Positions 18,397-27,926 are shown, numbered from the stretch's first letter. The stretch is DNA of 64,000 bases from an uncultured Bacteroides sp. (GCF_959029255.1 NZ_CAUFUE010000001.1:205752-269751), one strand, 5' to 3'. The notes: generated from the sequence alone by a model not told the origin. Translations and numbers: made by a program.

Positions 18397-18605
18397 AATG
18401 AAGAACTAAGAATGAAGAATTCTTCTTTCACCACAGAGGACACAGAGGTCACAGAGGTTTTAATTTTTTCGACGCGGATGACGCAGATTTTTTTCTTGAG
18501 TAGCAACAAAGTAAAAAATCAACTTAATCAGCTAAATCAGCGTCGAAAAAATCAGAGTCACAGCGTAGCCTTAAAATCTGCGTCATCTGCGTCTGAAAAT
18601 ACCCC
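18397..18605. repeat. Composite intergenic repeat: GAAGAACTAAG, ACAGAGG and GACGCGGATGACGCAGA blocks
   Basis: Three repeat families are stacked here: AATGAAGAACTAAGAATGAA (18397-18421), CACAGAGGACACAGAGGTCA (18432-18462), and an inverted pair GACGCGGATGACGCAGATTT (18470 on) against AAATCTGCGTCATCTGCGTC (near 18570-18595). The last family recurs around uvrA (19290-19390 and 22335-22464). No gene is supported here. Confidence 0.7.
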
Positions 18606-18734
18606 ATCCGAAAGGAAACCCTGCTCCGGCGCTACGCCGGTAAATTATCATTTACCTCCACTTGTAAAACTTGAATGAACAAGATTTCAGACACAAGTTG
18701 ACAAAGAAAAGAGAGAAGTGCAGGAAGAAGGGAT

Positions 18735-19214
18735 TTATTCATTGAAAAGAGTACACACTTCTGCACGTACCTCCTTTATCAAATCTTTTGGGGCAAGTTT
18801 AAGCTGAAGTCCCCGTTGCCCAGCACTGATGTAGATATAGGGGAATTGCAGGCAGGTTTCATGGATATAAGTAGGGAAGGCTTTCTTCATACCGACGGGG
18901 GAACAGCCGCCACGAATATAACCGGTAAGCGGAAGAAGTTCCTTCATCGGAATAAGGTCGCATTTCTTATTACCGGAAACTTTGGCGGCAAGCTTCAAAT
19001 CAACCTCATGTTCACCGGGAATAACACATACAAAATAGCCATTCTTATCTCCATGAAGTATCAGGGTCTTAAATACTTGCTCGATATTCTCACCCAGACT
19101 GGCGGCAACATGTATGGCACTCAAATCGTTCTCGTCGACTTCGTATGGGATGAGGTCGTATGAGATTTTGGATTTATCAAGCAGACGGGCTGCATTGGTC
19201 TTATTAATTTTCAT
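18735..19214 (-). CDS. ybaK: Cys-tRNA(Pro)/Cys-tRNA(Cys) deacylase, YbaK/EbsC type
   Basis: A 159-aa aminoacyl-tRNA editing protein that hydrolyses mischarged Cys-tRNA(Pro) in the cytoplasm. The YbaK fold is recognised from NKTNAARLLDKSKISYDLIPYEVDE, the QVFKTLILHGD segment, the catalytic-lysine region around VCVIPGEHEVDLKLAAKVSGNKK, and GYIRGGCSPVGMKK with the conserved G-x-C-S-P-x-G loop. Length matches the family. It is monocistronic, flanked on both sides by dispersed inverted repeats. Confidence 0.93.
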   Translation of the reverse strand: MKINKTNAARLLDKSKISYDLIPYEVDENDLSAIHVAASLGENIEQVFKTLILHGDKNGYFVCVIPGEHEVDLKLAAKVSGNKKCDLIPMKELLPLTGYIRGGCSPVGMKKAFPTYIHETCLQFPYIYISAGQRGLQLKLAPKDLIKEVRAEVCTLFNE

Positions 19215-19224
19215 ACTTCGACTA

Positions 19225-19432
19225 GTTTTATTTTTAGATACAGATAATACAGATAACGCCGACTTTAGGGCTACGGGCTACGCTACGTATTCTGTTTTTT
19301 AGACTCAGATTGAGCCGATTATGCAGATTTTTACTCTGTCACTACTACTAAAGAAAAAATCTGCGCCATTCGTGTCATCGGCGTCTAAAAAATTAAAAGC
19401 TCTGTGAGACTCTGTGTCTTCTGTGGTGACAA
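19225..19432. repeat. Inverted GACTCAGAT/GGCGTC repeat between ybaK and uvrA
   Basis: TTTTTTAGACTCAGATTGAG (19296 on) is an imperfect inverted partner of GTGTCATCGGCGTCTAAAAA (19371-19390). The neighbouring CTCTGTGAGACTCTGTGTCT block (about 19400-19430) is the inverse of the ACAGAGG family at 18432. It is the same repeat system as 18470-18600 and 22335-22464. Confidence 0.6.
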
Positions 19433-19453
19433 CTAAATTCCCATCATTAGTAC

Positions 19454-22279
19454 TTAAAATAACTCTTCTCTCAGAAATTTCGGCGTATATCCTTTCTCAC
19501 TCTTCGCCACCTCTTCGGGTGTTCCGAATGAAAGGAGTTCTCCCCCACCCTTACCACCTTCAGGCCCCATATCAATGATATAATCGGCCATTTTGATGAC
19601 GTCGAGGTTATGCTCAATGACGATAACCGTATTTCCTTTATCAACCAACTTATTCAATACGTTCATCAGGACACGGATGTCTTCAAAATGGAGCCCTGTC
19701 GTCGGCTCGTCAAGAATATAAAGAGTTTTACCCGTATCTCGCTTGGAAAGTTCGGTGGCCAGTTTCACACGCTGGCTCTCACCACCTGAAAGGGTTGTGG
19801 AAGATTGTCCCAACTTGATGTATCCTAAACCGACTTCCTGAATGACCTTGATTTTATTTAAAATCTGAGGAACATTCTCGAAGAACTCTACCGCACGATT
19901 AATCGTCATATCCAGCACATCGGCAATGGATTTTCCCTTGAAACGGACTTCCAGAGTTTCGCGGTTATAGCGCTTGCCATGACAGACTTCACACGGAACA
20001 TATACGTCCGGCAGGAAATTCATTTCAATCGTTTTGTAACCATTACCCTGACAAGCCTCGCAACGTCCACCGGTGACGTTGAACGAGAAACGTCCGGGCT
20101 TATAACCGCGTATTTTGGCTTCGGGTAAACCGACAAACAGATTACGGATATCCGAAAACACTCCCGTATAAGTAGCAGGATTGGAACGTGGAGTACGTCC
20201 CAAAGGCGATTGGTCCACATTTACCACCTTATCTATATATTCCAGCCCTTCAATGCTGCCGTATTCCAACGGATCCTGAAGCGAACGATAGAATTTCTGA
20301 GACAGAATAGGTTGAAGAGTTTCATTGATTAATGTGGATTTACCGCTACCCGATACTCCCGTAACACAAATCAACTTGCCCAGTGGGAACTCAACGTCTA
20401 CATTCTTCAGATTATTCCCTTTCGCACCACGCAGCCAAAGGCTATGCCCGTTTCCCTCACGGCGTTTGGCAGGTACTTCAATCTTTCGCTCTCCATTCAA
20501 ATATTGTGAAGTCAATGTATGTGTCTGCAACATTTCTTGAGGAGTACCCGCAAAAACGACTTCACCTCCCAGACGTCCTGCCTTCGGTCCCATATCGATG
20601 ACGTAATCGGCAGCAAGCATCATATCTTTATCGTGCTCTACCACTATGACCGAGTTGCCCATATCACGCAGTTCCTTCAATGAATGAATAAGGCGCTGGT
20701 TGTCCCGTTGATGCAAACCGATACTCGGCTCATCGAGAATATACAGCACATTCACCAACTGCGAACCGATTTGTGTAGCTAAACGGATACGCTGACTCTC
20801 ACCACCGGACAGGCTGACGGCACTACGGTCAAGGGACAGATAATCCAACCCCACATCCAACAGGAATTTGAGACGTGTACGGATTTCCTTCAGAATTTCA
20901 GTTGCAATCTGCTGTTGCTTATTACTAAGATAAGGGTCAACCTTCAACAACCAGTCATAGAGTTCGTTGATATCCATACTGGAAAGCTGGTAGATATTCT
21001 TGTCATGGATGCGATAGGACAAAGCTTCCTTATTCAGTTTGGCACCGTGACATTCCGGACAAACGGTAGTCTTGGCAAACTGCTCCGCCCACTTCTGGGC
21101 TGTGGCAGAAGCATCTTTCTCCTGTAACATCTGGATATACTTCACCACTCCTTCGAAGGTCACAAAATAATCGGAAGATGTACCTATCAGTGTACTCTTT
21201 ATCTTGATGCGCTCGTCGGAACCGTAAAGGATTTCATCGATGGCATCGTCCGGCAACTCCTTCACCGGAGTTTTCAATGTAGCTTCATATCTCTCCAGCA
21301 ATGCGGTTATCTGCCAGAATATCATGCTGTTTTTGGACTTTCCCAAAGGAATGATGGCACCTTCGGCGATAGAAAGATTACGGTCAGGTATCACCTTATC
21401 TATATCTATCTGATTGACTACTCCCAGTCCCTTACACTTGGGGCACGCTCCCTGTGGAGAGTTGAAAGAGAAGTTATGAGGGGCCGGTTCCCGGTAGGAC
21501 AATCCGGTGACAGGGCACATCAGGCGTTTACTATAATGACGCACCGTGTCAGCCTGCACATCGAGTATCATCAGCAAGCCGTCGCCTTGCCGCATGGCTG
21601 TGGCAACACTGCTTTTCAGACGGGTGTCATCCTTGTCGGATACTATCAACTTATCAATCACCACTTCCACATCGTGGTTCTTATAACGATCAAGCTTCAT
21701 ACCCGGCAAAGCCTCACGCACTTCACCATCCACACGAACATTTAAATATCCCTTTTTGCGTATCTGTTCGAACAGTTCTTTATAATGTCCCTTACGGCTA
21801 CGAACCAACGGGGCAAGGATGTAAATCCGTTTACCATTATAATCCTTCAGGATAAGGTCGATAATTTGCTCCTCGGTGTACTTCACCATCTTCTCACCGG
21901 AAAGATAGGAATAGGCTTCACCCGCACGTGCGTATAGCAGACGAAGGTAGTCGTATATTTCAGTCGTAGTACCTACCGTAGAACGGGGATTTTTGTTCGT
22001 AGTCTTCTGTTCGATAGAAATAACCGGGCTCAAACCTGTAATTTTATCCACGTCAGGACGCTCCAAATTGCCCAAAAAGTTACGGGCGTATGCGGAAAAG
22101 GTTTCGATGTAGCGGCGTTGGCCTTCAGCGAAAATTGTATCGAATGCCAGGGAAGATTTACCGCTACCGCTCAATCCGGTAATAACCGTCAGGCTGTTGC
22201 GGGGTATTTCGGCATCGATATCTTTCAGATTATGTACACGGGCACCGTATACGTTGATATATTCTATTTCTTCTTGCAT
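19454..22279 (-). CDS. uvrA: Excinuclease ABC subunit A
   Basis: Damage-recognition ATPase of nucleotide excision repair; UvrA2 loads UvrB, which is encoded about 8.5 kb away here. It is 941 aa, normal length. It has Walker A motifs GLSGSGKS (residues 35-42) and GVSGSGKS (about 640), two ABC signatures (SLSGGESQRIRLA, TLSGGESQRVKLA), and zinc-binding CPKCKGLG, CPECHGAKLN and CEACQGNG-CEVCHGKRY clusters. Start MQEEIEYINVYGARVHNLK fits the family. It is alone on its strand, bordered by large inverted repeats on both sides. Confidence 0.98.
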   Translation of the reverse strand: MQEEIEYINVYGARVHNLKDIDAEIPRNSLTVITGLSGSGKSSLAFDTIFAEGQRRYIETFSAYARNFLGNLERPDVDKITGLSPVISIEQKTTNKNPRSTVGTTTEIYDYLRLLYARAGEAYSYLSGEKMVKYTEEQIIDLILKDYNGKRIYILAPLVRSRKGHYKELFEQIRKKGYLNVRVDGEVREALPGMKLDRYKNHDVEVVIDKLIVSDKDDTRLKSSVATAMRQGDGLLMILDVQADTVRHYSKRLMCPVTGLSYREPAPHNFSFNSPQGACPKCKGLGVVNQIDIDKVIPDRNLSIAEGAIIPLGKSKNSMIFWQITALLERYEATLKTPVKELPDDAIDEILYGSDERIKIKSTLIGTSSDYFVTFEGVVKYIQMLQEKDASATAQKWAEQFAKTTVCPECHGAKLNKEALSYRIHDKNIYQLSSMDINELYDWLLKVDPYLSNKQQQIATEILKEIRTRLKFLLDVGLDYLSLDRSAVSLSGGESQRIRLATQIGSQLVNVLYILDEPSIGLHQRDNQRLIHSLKELRDMGNSVIVVEHDKDMMLAADYVIDMGPKAGRLGGEVVFAGTPQEMLQTHTLTSQYLNGERKIEVPAKRREGNGHSLWLRGAKGNNLKNVDVEFPLGKLICVTGVSGSGKSTLINETLQPILSQKFYRSLQDPLEYGSIEGLEYIDKVVNVDQSPLGRTPRSNPATYTGVFSDIRNLFVGLPEAKIRGYKPGRFSFNVTGGRCEACQGNGYKTIEMNFLPDVYVPCEVCHGKRYNRETLEVRFKGKSIADVLDMTINRAVEFFENVPQILNKIKVIQEVGLGYIKLGQSSTTLSGGESQRVKLATELSKRDTGKTLYILDEPTTGLHFEDIRVLMNVLNKLVDKGNTVIVIEHNLDVIKMADYIIDMGPEGGKGGGELLSFGTPEEVAKSEKGYTPKFLREELF

Positions 22280-22334
22280 ACTGCTTATTTATGTTTATTG
22301 GAATGCGTTTCAATAATAATTTGCTATATTCCGA

Positions 22335-22464
22335 TTTTTTAGACGCAGATTACGCGGATGACGCGGATTTTAAAGGCTATGCAATTATCCGTATAAATAA
22401 ACAATCCGTGTCATCAGCATCTGAAAAAAAATCCGCGTCATCCGCGTAATCTGCGTCTAAAAAA
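22335..22464. repeat. Perfect 37-bp inverted repeat upstream of uvrA
   Basis: Arms 22335-22371 and 22428-22464 are exact reverse complements built from GACGCAGATTACGCGGATGA words. The 56-bp centre carries another degenerate copy (AATCCGTGTCATCAGCATCT). The element lies in the 406-bp gap between divergent uvrA and the LysM gene. It has no ORF, and the plus-strand LysM promoter lies after it. Confidence 0.9.
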
Positions 22465-22610
22465 TTGAAAGATATCACTTATCATCTCTGCATTCAACCA
22501 AAATTGTTTTTTTATAATCGGGCAAAAATAACTTTTTTCCTTCTAATATCAGCTGAAATAAAGTATTTTTCAGTTTTGAAATGCACAATATTATTTCTTA
22601 ACGCATTCCT

Positions 22611-22642
22611 TTGGTTAAAATGGGACAATATTGTTAACTTTG
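22611..22642 (+). promoter_or_regulatory. Promoter of the LysM-protein gene
   Basis: TTTG (22611-22614), 20 bp, then TAACTTTG (22635-22642) is a full match to the Bacteroides consensus, 43 bp before the start codon. Confidence 0.85.
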
Positions 22643-22685
22643 CAGCTACTTTGGGAAATTGTAAACATAAACCAACGATTACTGA

Positions 22686-24476
22686 ATGAAAACGATTAAC
22701 CGCATTATCTGCTCTTTGCTGCTTGCCGGTGCATGCAGTTTCGGAGTAAACGCACAAGAAAACCAGTCTTATTTTCTACATACCATCGAAAAAGGTCAAA
22801 GCCTTTATTCCATAGCCAGTATGTACGGCGTGAACCAGGCTGACATCGTGAAGTTGAACCCCGGAAGCGATGAGAAAATCTACGTGGGACGTGCCTTACG
22901 CATCCCTAAAGCTGTAGTCAGTCCGCAGAAAGAGACCTTCCATACCATCGGAGCGGGCGAAACACTCTACCGACTTACCGTAAAATATAACATATCCGCT
23001 AAAGCCATCTGTGATGCCAATCCCGGATTGAGCGCTGAGAATTTCCGTATCGGCCAGGTCATCCGTATTCCTTCTACTACAGAGGCAGGTGTTACCGATG
23101 TAACAGTAAGTACCCCGGCACCTGTTGAGAACACTGCCATACAAGGTCCCGTGCAATCACGTTGCCGCGACATGCACAAAGTGAAACGAAAAGAAACCGT
23201 ATTCAGCATCAGTCGTGAATATGGCATCAGCGAAGCCGAACTGATAGCCGCCAATCCGGAGTTGAAAGGCGAAAACAAAATAAAGAAAGGCTCGTTCCTC
23301 TGTATTCCTTATCCCTCTGCACAGACCCAACAAAGCGCCCAGCCACAAACCGTGCCTTCGGATAGCGACTTGTTCAATGAAAACAAGAAAGTAAGCGAAC
23401 GCATCAGTACCATCAAGGCTGCCCTCATTCTTCCTTTCCTGCCGGACGGAGCTACCCGGAGCGAAGCGGCAAAGATGGTGGAATATTATGAAGGATTCTT
23501 GATGGCAGTGGATAGCCTGAAGCGTACGGGCACTTCCATTGACCTCTATACCTATAGTTCAGGAGCGGAAACGGCTTCTCTTAACTCTATACTCGGCAAG
23601 AGTGAAATGAAGGACATGGATATCATTTTCGGGCCACTGCATCAGCAACACATCAAGCCCTTGGCTGAGTTTGCCAACAAAAATGGAATACGTCTCGTGA
23701 TACCGTTTACTTCCAAAGACAACACGGTATTCCGCAATCCTGCGGTTTATCAAATCAATACGCCCCAATCGTATCTTTATTCCGAAGTATATGAACACTT
23801 CGTCCGCCAGTTCCCCAATGCCAATGTCATTTTCCTCGAAGCAAGCCAGGGAACCAAAGATAAGGCAGATTTCATCAAAGGATTGAAAGAGGAATTACGC
23901 AATCGCGCCATCCCGATGAAGACACTGAAAGAGGATGCCAATGTGGAATCACTGAAAGCGGTGTTGATGGATGGCCGCGAAAACATATTCATCCCTACTT
24001 CGGGCAGCAATATCACACTGATAAAAGCTCTTCCGCAGCTCACTATGCTGGTTCGCGAGAAGACTGATAGCCGCATCCATCTTTTCGGATACCCGGAATG
24101 GCAAACGTACACTAAAGACCATCTTGAAGCATTCTTTGAACTGGATACGTATTTCTATTCTTCATTCTACACCAACAACCTGTTGCCCGCCGCCATCAAC
24201 TTCACCAAGAACTATCGCAGATGGTATGGCAAGGATATGGACGAACGTTATCCGAAGTTCGGCATGCTGGGATTTGATACTGGCTATTTCTTCCTGAAAG
24301 GCTTGTCCAAATATGGTTCGGCACTTGAAAAGAACCTTCAACGCATGGATTTAGTCCCCATCCAGACCGGATTTAAATTTCAACGTGTGAATAACTGGGG
24401 AGGATTTATCAATCGGAAAGTATTCTTTGTGCATTTCACCAAGAACTTTGAACTGGTAAAACTGGACTTTGATTAA
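22686..24476 (+). CDS. LysM-repeat protein with C-terminal periplasmic-binding-like domain
   Basis: A 596-aa exported protein with a signal peptide ending SFGVNAQ. Three LysM domains lie at about 29-75 (HTIEKGQSLYSIASMYGV), 83-130 (HTIGAGETLYRLTVKYNI) and 160-206 (HKVKRKETVFSISREYGI). From about residue 240 (IKAALILPFLPDG) to the end it resembles type 1 periplasmic-binding proteins of the LeuABC/LppC class. It probably anchors to peptidoglycan and senses or organises cell-wall material; no ligand can be assigned. A beta-barrel gene follows 66 bp downstream and may share the transcript. Confidence 0.88.
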   Translation: MKTINRIICSLLLAGACSFGVNAQENQSYFLHTIEKGQSLYSIASMYGVNQADIVKLNPGSDEKIYVGRALRIPKAVVSPQKETFHTIGAGETLYRLTVKYNISAKAICDANPGLSAENFRIGQVIRIPSTTEAGVTDVTVSTPAPVENTAIQGPVQSRCRDMHKVKRKETVFSISREYGISEAELIAANPELKGENKIKKGSFLCIPYPSAQTQQSAQPQTVPSDSDLFNENKKVSERISTIKAALILPFLPDGATRSEAAKMVEYYEGFLMAVDSLKRTGTSIDLYTYSSGAETASLNSILGKSEMKDMDIIFGPLHQQHIKPLAEFANKNGIRLVIPFTSKDNTVFRNPAVYQINTPQSYLYSEVYEHFVRQFPNANVIFLEASQGTKDKADFIKGLKEELRNRAIPMKTLKEDANVESLKAVLMDGRENIFIPTSGSNITLIKALPQLTMLVREKTDSRIHLFGYPEWQTYTKDHLEAFFELDTYFYSSFYTNNLLPAAINFTKNYRRWYGKDMDERYPKFGMLGFDTGYFFLKGLSKYGSALEKNLQRMDLVPIQTGFKFQRVNNWGGFINRKVFFVHFTKNFELVKLDFD

Positions 24477-24484
24477 CTTGAATT

Positions 24485-24540
24485 AATTACTAATTAAAAA
24501 TGATAATTCGTAATTAGTAATTTGTAATTGGCAATTAAAT
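24485..24540. repeat. AT-rich TAATTxGTAATT repeat
   Basis: Short words (TTAATTACTAATTAAAAATG, AATTCGTAATTAGTAATTTG) fill the gap before the next gene. This is the same family as 3624-3683 and the in-frame copies in the addA- and addB-like genes. Confidence 0.55.
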
Positions 24541-24542
24541 AG

Positions 24543-25229
24543 ATGAAACTAAAAACAATTATAGGAACAGCGCTATTACTGGTTACGCTCGCCTTGCCTG
24601 CAAGTGCGCAGATAGGTGAACAGCGCCACAATTTCTCTGTGGGTGTCAATGGAGGCATCAACCTGAATAGTGTAAGCTTCTCACCTAAAGTACGCCAGAA
24701 GAACCTGATGGGCATTAATGGCGGCATTACGGCACGTTATATTTCCGAGAAATATTTCAGCATGATTTGTGGCGCACAAGTGGAATTAAACTTTTCCCAA
24801 CATGGTTGGGACGAATTTTACGAAGATTATCCCAATTTGCAGTATACCCGTAAGATGAATTATCTGGAAATACCATTTTTGGCTCATCTGGCGTTCGGAA
24901 AAGACCGGGGATTACAGTTCTTCATTCATGCCGGTCCGCAAATTGGCTTCTTCTTGAGTGACAGCCGAACGATAAGCGGTAACTGGAAAGATTATTCAGG
25001 TATCACCGTGGAACAGCATGATAAAGCCGTAGATAACAGATTTGACTATGGTATCACCGGTGGGGCCGGTGTGGAGCTTCGCACTAAAGCCGGTAATTTC
25101 CTCGTAGAAGGAAGATATTACTACGCTCTCTCCGACTTCTACAACAGCACCAAGAAAGATTATTTCTCCCGTTCCGCACACGGGGTGATTACGGCAAAGA
25201 TTACTTATCTGTTCGACCTCAAGAAATAA
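24543..25229 (+). CDS. Outer-membrane beta-barrel protein, PorT-like
   Basis: A 228-aa protein with a signal peptide (LLLVTLALPASAQ) and a small beta-barrel pattern of alternating strands (HNFSVGVNGGINLNSVSF, MNYLEIPFLAHLAFGKD, FFIHAGPQIGFFLSDS, FLVEGRYYYALSDFYN), ending in YLFDLKK. It resembles the PorT/OMP_b-brl_2 family. The function is unknown; PorT itself acts in type IX secretion, but this fold is common and I do not claim that role. It is probably transcribed with the LysM gene. Confidence 0.85.
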   Translation: MKLKTIIGTALLLVTLALPASAQIGEQRHNFSVGVNGGINLNSVSFSPKVRQKNLMGINGGITARYISEKYFSMICGAQVELNFSQHGWDEFYEDYPNLQYTRKMNYLEIPFLAHLAFGKDRGLQFFIHAGPQIGFFLSDSRTISGNWKDYSGITVEQHDKAVDNRFDYGITGGAGVELRTKAGNFLVEGRYYYALSDFYNSTKKDYFSRSAHGVITAKITYLFDLKK

Positions 25230-25252
25230 AATATATACCTATAAAAACAGTA

Positions 25253-25287
25253 AAGCCTGAAAGTCTTTTTGTCCGACTTTCAGGCTT
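25253..25287. terminator. Terminator between the beta-barrel and AAA-ATPase genes
   Basis: AAGCCTGAAAGT (25253-25264) pairs perfectly with ACTTTCAGGCTT (25276-25287); CATTTTATTT follows. It lies between convergent genes and may serve both. Confidence 0.75.
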
Positions 25288-25319
25288 CATTTTATTTCCA
25301 AAGGTCACTCTAATTCTAA

Positions 25320-26879
25320 CTAACAATTTTTCTCTGCTATCCACCGTTCAATATTACGCGTTTTGGAACTGAAGTTCACACCGATTTTGAAGAGTTGGCG
25401 TCCATCAGCTTCAAAAGGCTGTGCATAGTGTTTGTCATTAATCTGTTGCAAGGCTTCCTCCGCCGTTCCATTCAGTTTGAACTCCATCACATAGATGTAT
25501 TTGTCAGTCTGCAAAACAAGGTCGACACGGCCTTCACTCGTATGATACTCCACTTTTGTATAAAAGCCCATCAACTTGAAGACGATGAACAGGACATTCT
25601 GATAATGTAGTTCCAGGTCACGAACCAGTTCGTAGGGGGTATCGGCAAAGAAGCTTTGAAGGCGGCGGAAGAAAGAACCGTAATCACCGGATTCAACTTC
25701 CCGAACAAATCTCTGTATTTCAAAAGGAGCTTCCACCTTATTGGTATTGGCATAGAAAGGTAACAGGAAACGGACAAAGCCTTCTTCCACCTCACGGTTA
25801 GGAAAACCTAACGTGTAAATGCCGAAGCGCTCATCATACCCCTTAATAGTGAGATATCCGCTTTGATAAATCACCGGAATGGGATTGGTTGATTCGGAGT
25901 CAATACTATTCAGTACCTGAGCGTCGGTCTCTTCATCAGCCATACGCTCCAAGTCATAATGGTGCTTCTTCAGCAATTCCACAAGATAAGTAGGTGTCCC
26001 GGTTTCAAACCAATAGCTGCCGAACTCCTTACGCTTAAAAGCGTTGAGCAGGCTGAAAGGATTGTACATGCCGATGGAATTTTGCGTAAAGTGGTAACCG
26101 TCGTAATATTCGCGCAGTTTATTGCAGAATTGTTCATACGATAAACCTTGGGCATCGGCAAACTCATGCATCTCTGCTTCCAGGTTGTCATGCAATTCCT
26201 TCTCACTGATACCGCAGATATCAATATATTCATTCCACATCGAGATGTCATCCAGATTATTCAAGTCGCTGAACACACTGACCTTTCCAAACTTGGTGAC
26301 TCCCGTCAGGAAAGCGAACCGGATACAGCCGTCCATGGTCTTCAAAGCACCATAGAAAGGTTTCAGGGTATTGCGAAATTCCCTCTGCAACTCCTCGTTA
26401 CCGATAGCTTGCAGCATGGGCTTGTCATATTCATCTACAAGGATGACGACACCTTGCCCCGTCTGCTCGCAGGCACGCTTGATTATTCCCGCAAAGCGCA
26501 GAGAAATGGAGGCCTCTGCAGGCTCACTGCCGTAAAGTTTTTCCCATTCCACAAGATGCTTATTCAGAATCTTATCCAAACTTTCAGCCGTGTCATACTT
26601 TTCTATATTCAAGTCCAGATGAAGAATAGGATGTTTTATCCAATCCTTTTCTAGTTTTTCCATTGCCAATCCCTCAAAAAGCTCTTTCTTTCCCTGAAAA
26701 TAAGTCTCGAAAGTAGATATCAGCAAACTTTTACCGAAACGACGGGGACGGCTCAGGAAATAGTAACTCCCTGTCTTTGCCAATTGATAAACCAGTGCAG
26801 TCTTATCAACATAAAAATAGCCGGTTCTACGAATTTTCTCGAAGTTCTGAATACCGATGGGATAAATTTTGTTACTCAT
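25320..26879 (-). CDS. AAA-ATPase-like / PD-(D/E)XK nuclease domain protein
   Basis: A 519-aa protein of a family multiplied in Bacteroides genomes. The N-terminal AAA-ATPase-like domain has the start YPIGIQNFEKIRRTGYFYVDK, a Walker A variant SRPRRFGKS (about 43-51) and Walker B GVVILVDEYDKPML. The C-terminal PDDEXK_9-type domain has the catalytic pattern GRVDLVL-x8-EFKLNG followed by a helix with Q. The start was moved to 26879 (MSNKIYPIGI); the longer frame begins inside unconserved sequence. The role is unknown; the fold combination suggests nucleic-acid processing, perhaps linked to mobile elements or defence. No partner gene is adjacent. Confidence 0.88.
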   Translation of the reverse strand: MSNKIYPIGIQNFEKIRRTGYFYVDKTALVYQLAKTGSYYFLSRPRRFGKSLLISTFETYFQGKKELFEGLAMEKLEKDWIKHPILHLDLNIEKYDTAESLDKILNKHLVEWEKLYGSEPAEASISLRFAGIIKRACEQTGQGVVILVDEYDKPMLQAIGNEELQREFRNTLKPFYGALKTMDGCIRFAFLTGVTKFGKVSVFSDLNNLDDISMWNEYIDICGISEKELHDNLEAEMHEFADAQGLSYEQFCNKLREYYDGYHFTQNSIGMYNPFSLLNAFKRKEFGSYWFETGTPTYLVELLKKHHYDLERMADEETDAQVLNSIDSESTNPIPVIYQSGYLTIKGYDERFGIYTLGFPNREVEEGFVRFLLPFYANTNKVEAPFEIQRFVREVESGDYGSFFRRLQSFFADTPYELVRDLELHYQNVLFIVFKLMGFYTKVEYHTSEGRVDLVLQTDKYIYVMEFKLNGTAEEALQQINDKHYAQPFEADGRQLFKIGVNFSSKTRNIERWIAEKNC

Positions 26880-27044
26880 ATTCTTTCGCTTTTCTAGGAT
26901 GACAGAACAAAGATACATATTTACTTGTTCCGACGAACGTTTTTCCGATGTATATTTTATAGGTTTGAACAAGTAACCATAACTTTACTTTTACAGTCGC
27001 CATAATCATATTATTAGTTTATATAAATAACTCACTTATGTACG

Positions 27045-27089
27045 ACAAAAAAACAGACCGTATGTTCACTCAAAACATACGGTCTGTTT
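27045..27089 (-). terminator. Terminator of the bamD-omega-DUF4293 operon
   Basis: A 16-bp perfect stem (27051-27066 with 27074-27089, AAACAGACCGTATGTT) ends on the minus strand in a run of T. It is 44 bp past the DUF4293 stop. Confidence 0.85.
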
Positions 27090-27132
27090 CATATAAAGAG
27101 ATTATCTGTTAAAGGCTAACAGATATCAGGTT

Positions 27133-27591
27133 TTATCTCAATCTGTCCGCAGCTTTCACCATCAGTTCATCCCGATAGATAGCCCGGAAGGCCAGATAAT
27201 TCAAAATGATACATACGACGGGGAGACACAAAGCCCAACCCAACTGGAAATTCATTGCATCCAAATCGCTTTTCAACATAAACATGAACACGAAGAAAGC
27301 AATGTAGTAACCTATCAGCAAAATACTGCTAAATATAGTCATACGTACCTGTAACATGCGGTTACGGAACAGGAAAATTGTGCAGAAAGCAATAATCGCG
27401 CTCAACAAAAGTATACCGAACAATCCCCATGTAGACTGGAAAGTACCGTCAGCCAACGTTACGCCCAACGGCTTGAATATATGGGTTGTCACTCCGTCCG
27501 TACCGATATATTGTCCTACCGGCAGGCAAATTGCCACTACCAACAGGATAGTTACCAATAATAAGTAAACGGATTGAATACGTTGTATCAT
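27133..27591 (-). CDS. DUF4293 domain-containing membrane protein
   Basis: A 152-aa inner-membrane protein with four hydrophobic helices (about residues 4-28, 50-75, 80-105 and 115-140). The N-terminus MIQRIQSVYLLLVTILLV is typical of DUF4293, a Bacteroidetes family of unknown function. Its ATG overlaps the stop codon of the omega-subunit gene by one base, so the two are translationally coupled. It is the last gene of a three-gene operon. Confidence 0.9.
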   Translation of the reverse strand: MIQRIQSVYLLLVTILLVVAICLPVGQYIGTDGVTTHIFKPLGVTLADGTFQSTWGLFGILLLSAIIAFCTIFLFRNRMLQVRMTIFSSILLIGYYIAFFVFMFMLKSDLDAMNFQLGWALCLPVVCIILNYLAFRAIYRDELMVKAADRLR

Positions 27592-27926
27592 TACTGTAAT
27601 TTCTCTTTTTCCTTTGCAGGATTACGATAATACACCTTACCTTCAATATATTCTTGCGTAGCAATCAAAGTCGGTTTCGGCAATTTCTCATAATAACGTG
27701 AAATTTCAATTTGTTCGCGGTTCTCGAATACCTCCTCCAGATTATCATTGTAAGAAGCAAACTCAGCCAATTTCTTAGAAAGGTCGTTCTTGATTTCAAC
27801 ACTAATCTGATTGGCACGTTTACCGATAATAGCTACGGTTTCATATACATTACCGGTATCCTCACACAACTCCATCATGTCACGGGTAACCGTAGTAGAA
27901 GGAGCATTTGTCTTTCTGTAATCCAT
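27591..27926 (-). CDS. rpoZ: RNA polymerase omega subunit, Bacteroidetes type
   Basis: A 111-aa protein of the Rpb6/RpoZ family that promotes RNA polymerase assembly. The conserved core is GNVYETVAIIGKRANQISVEIKN: the helix that clamps the beta-prime C-terminus, matching omega's Y-x-x-V-x-x-x-x-R-A-x-Q pattern. The C-terminal half (EQIEISRYYEKLPKPTLIATQEYI) is specific to the phylum. It lies between bamD (47 bp upstream) and DUF4293 (1-nt overlap), a conserved Bacteroidetes arrangement. Confidence 0.88.
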   Translation of the reverse strand: MDYRKTNAPSTTVTRDMMELCEDTGNVYETVAIIGKRANQISVEIKNDLSKKLAEFASYNDNLEEVFENREQIEISRYYEKLPKPTLIATQEYIEGKVYYRNPAKEKEKLQ

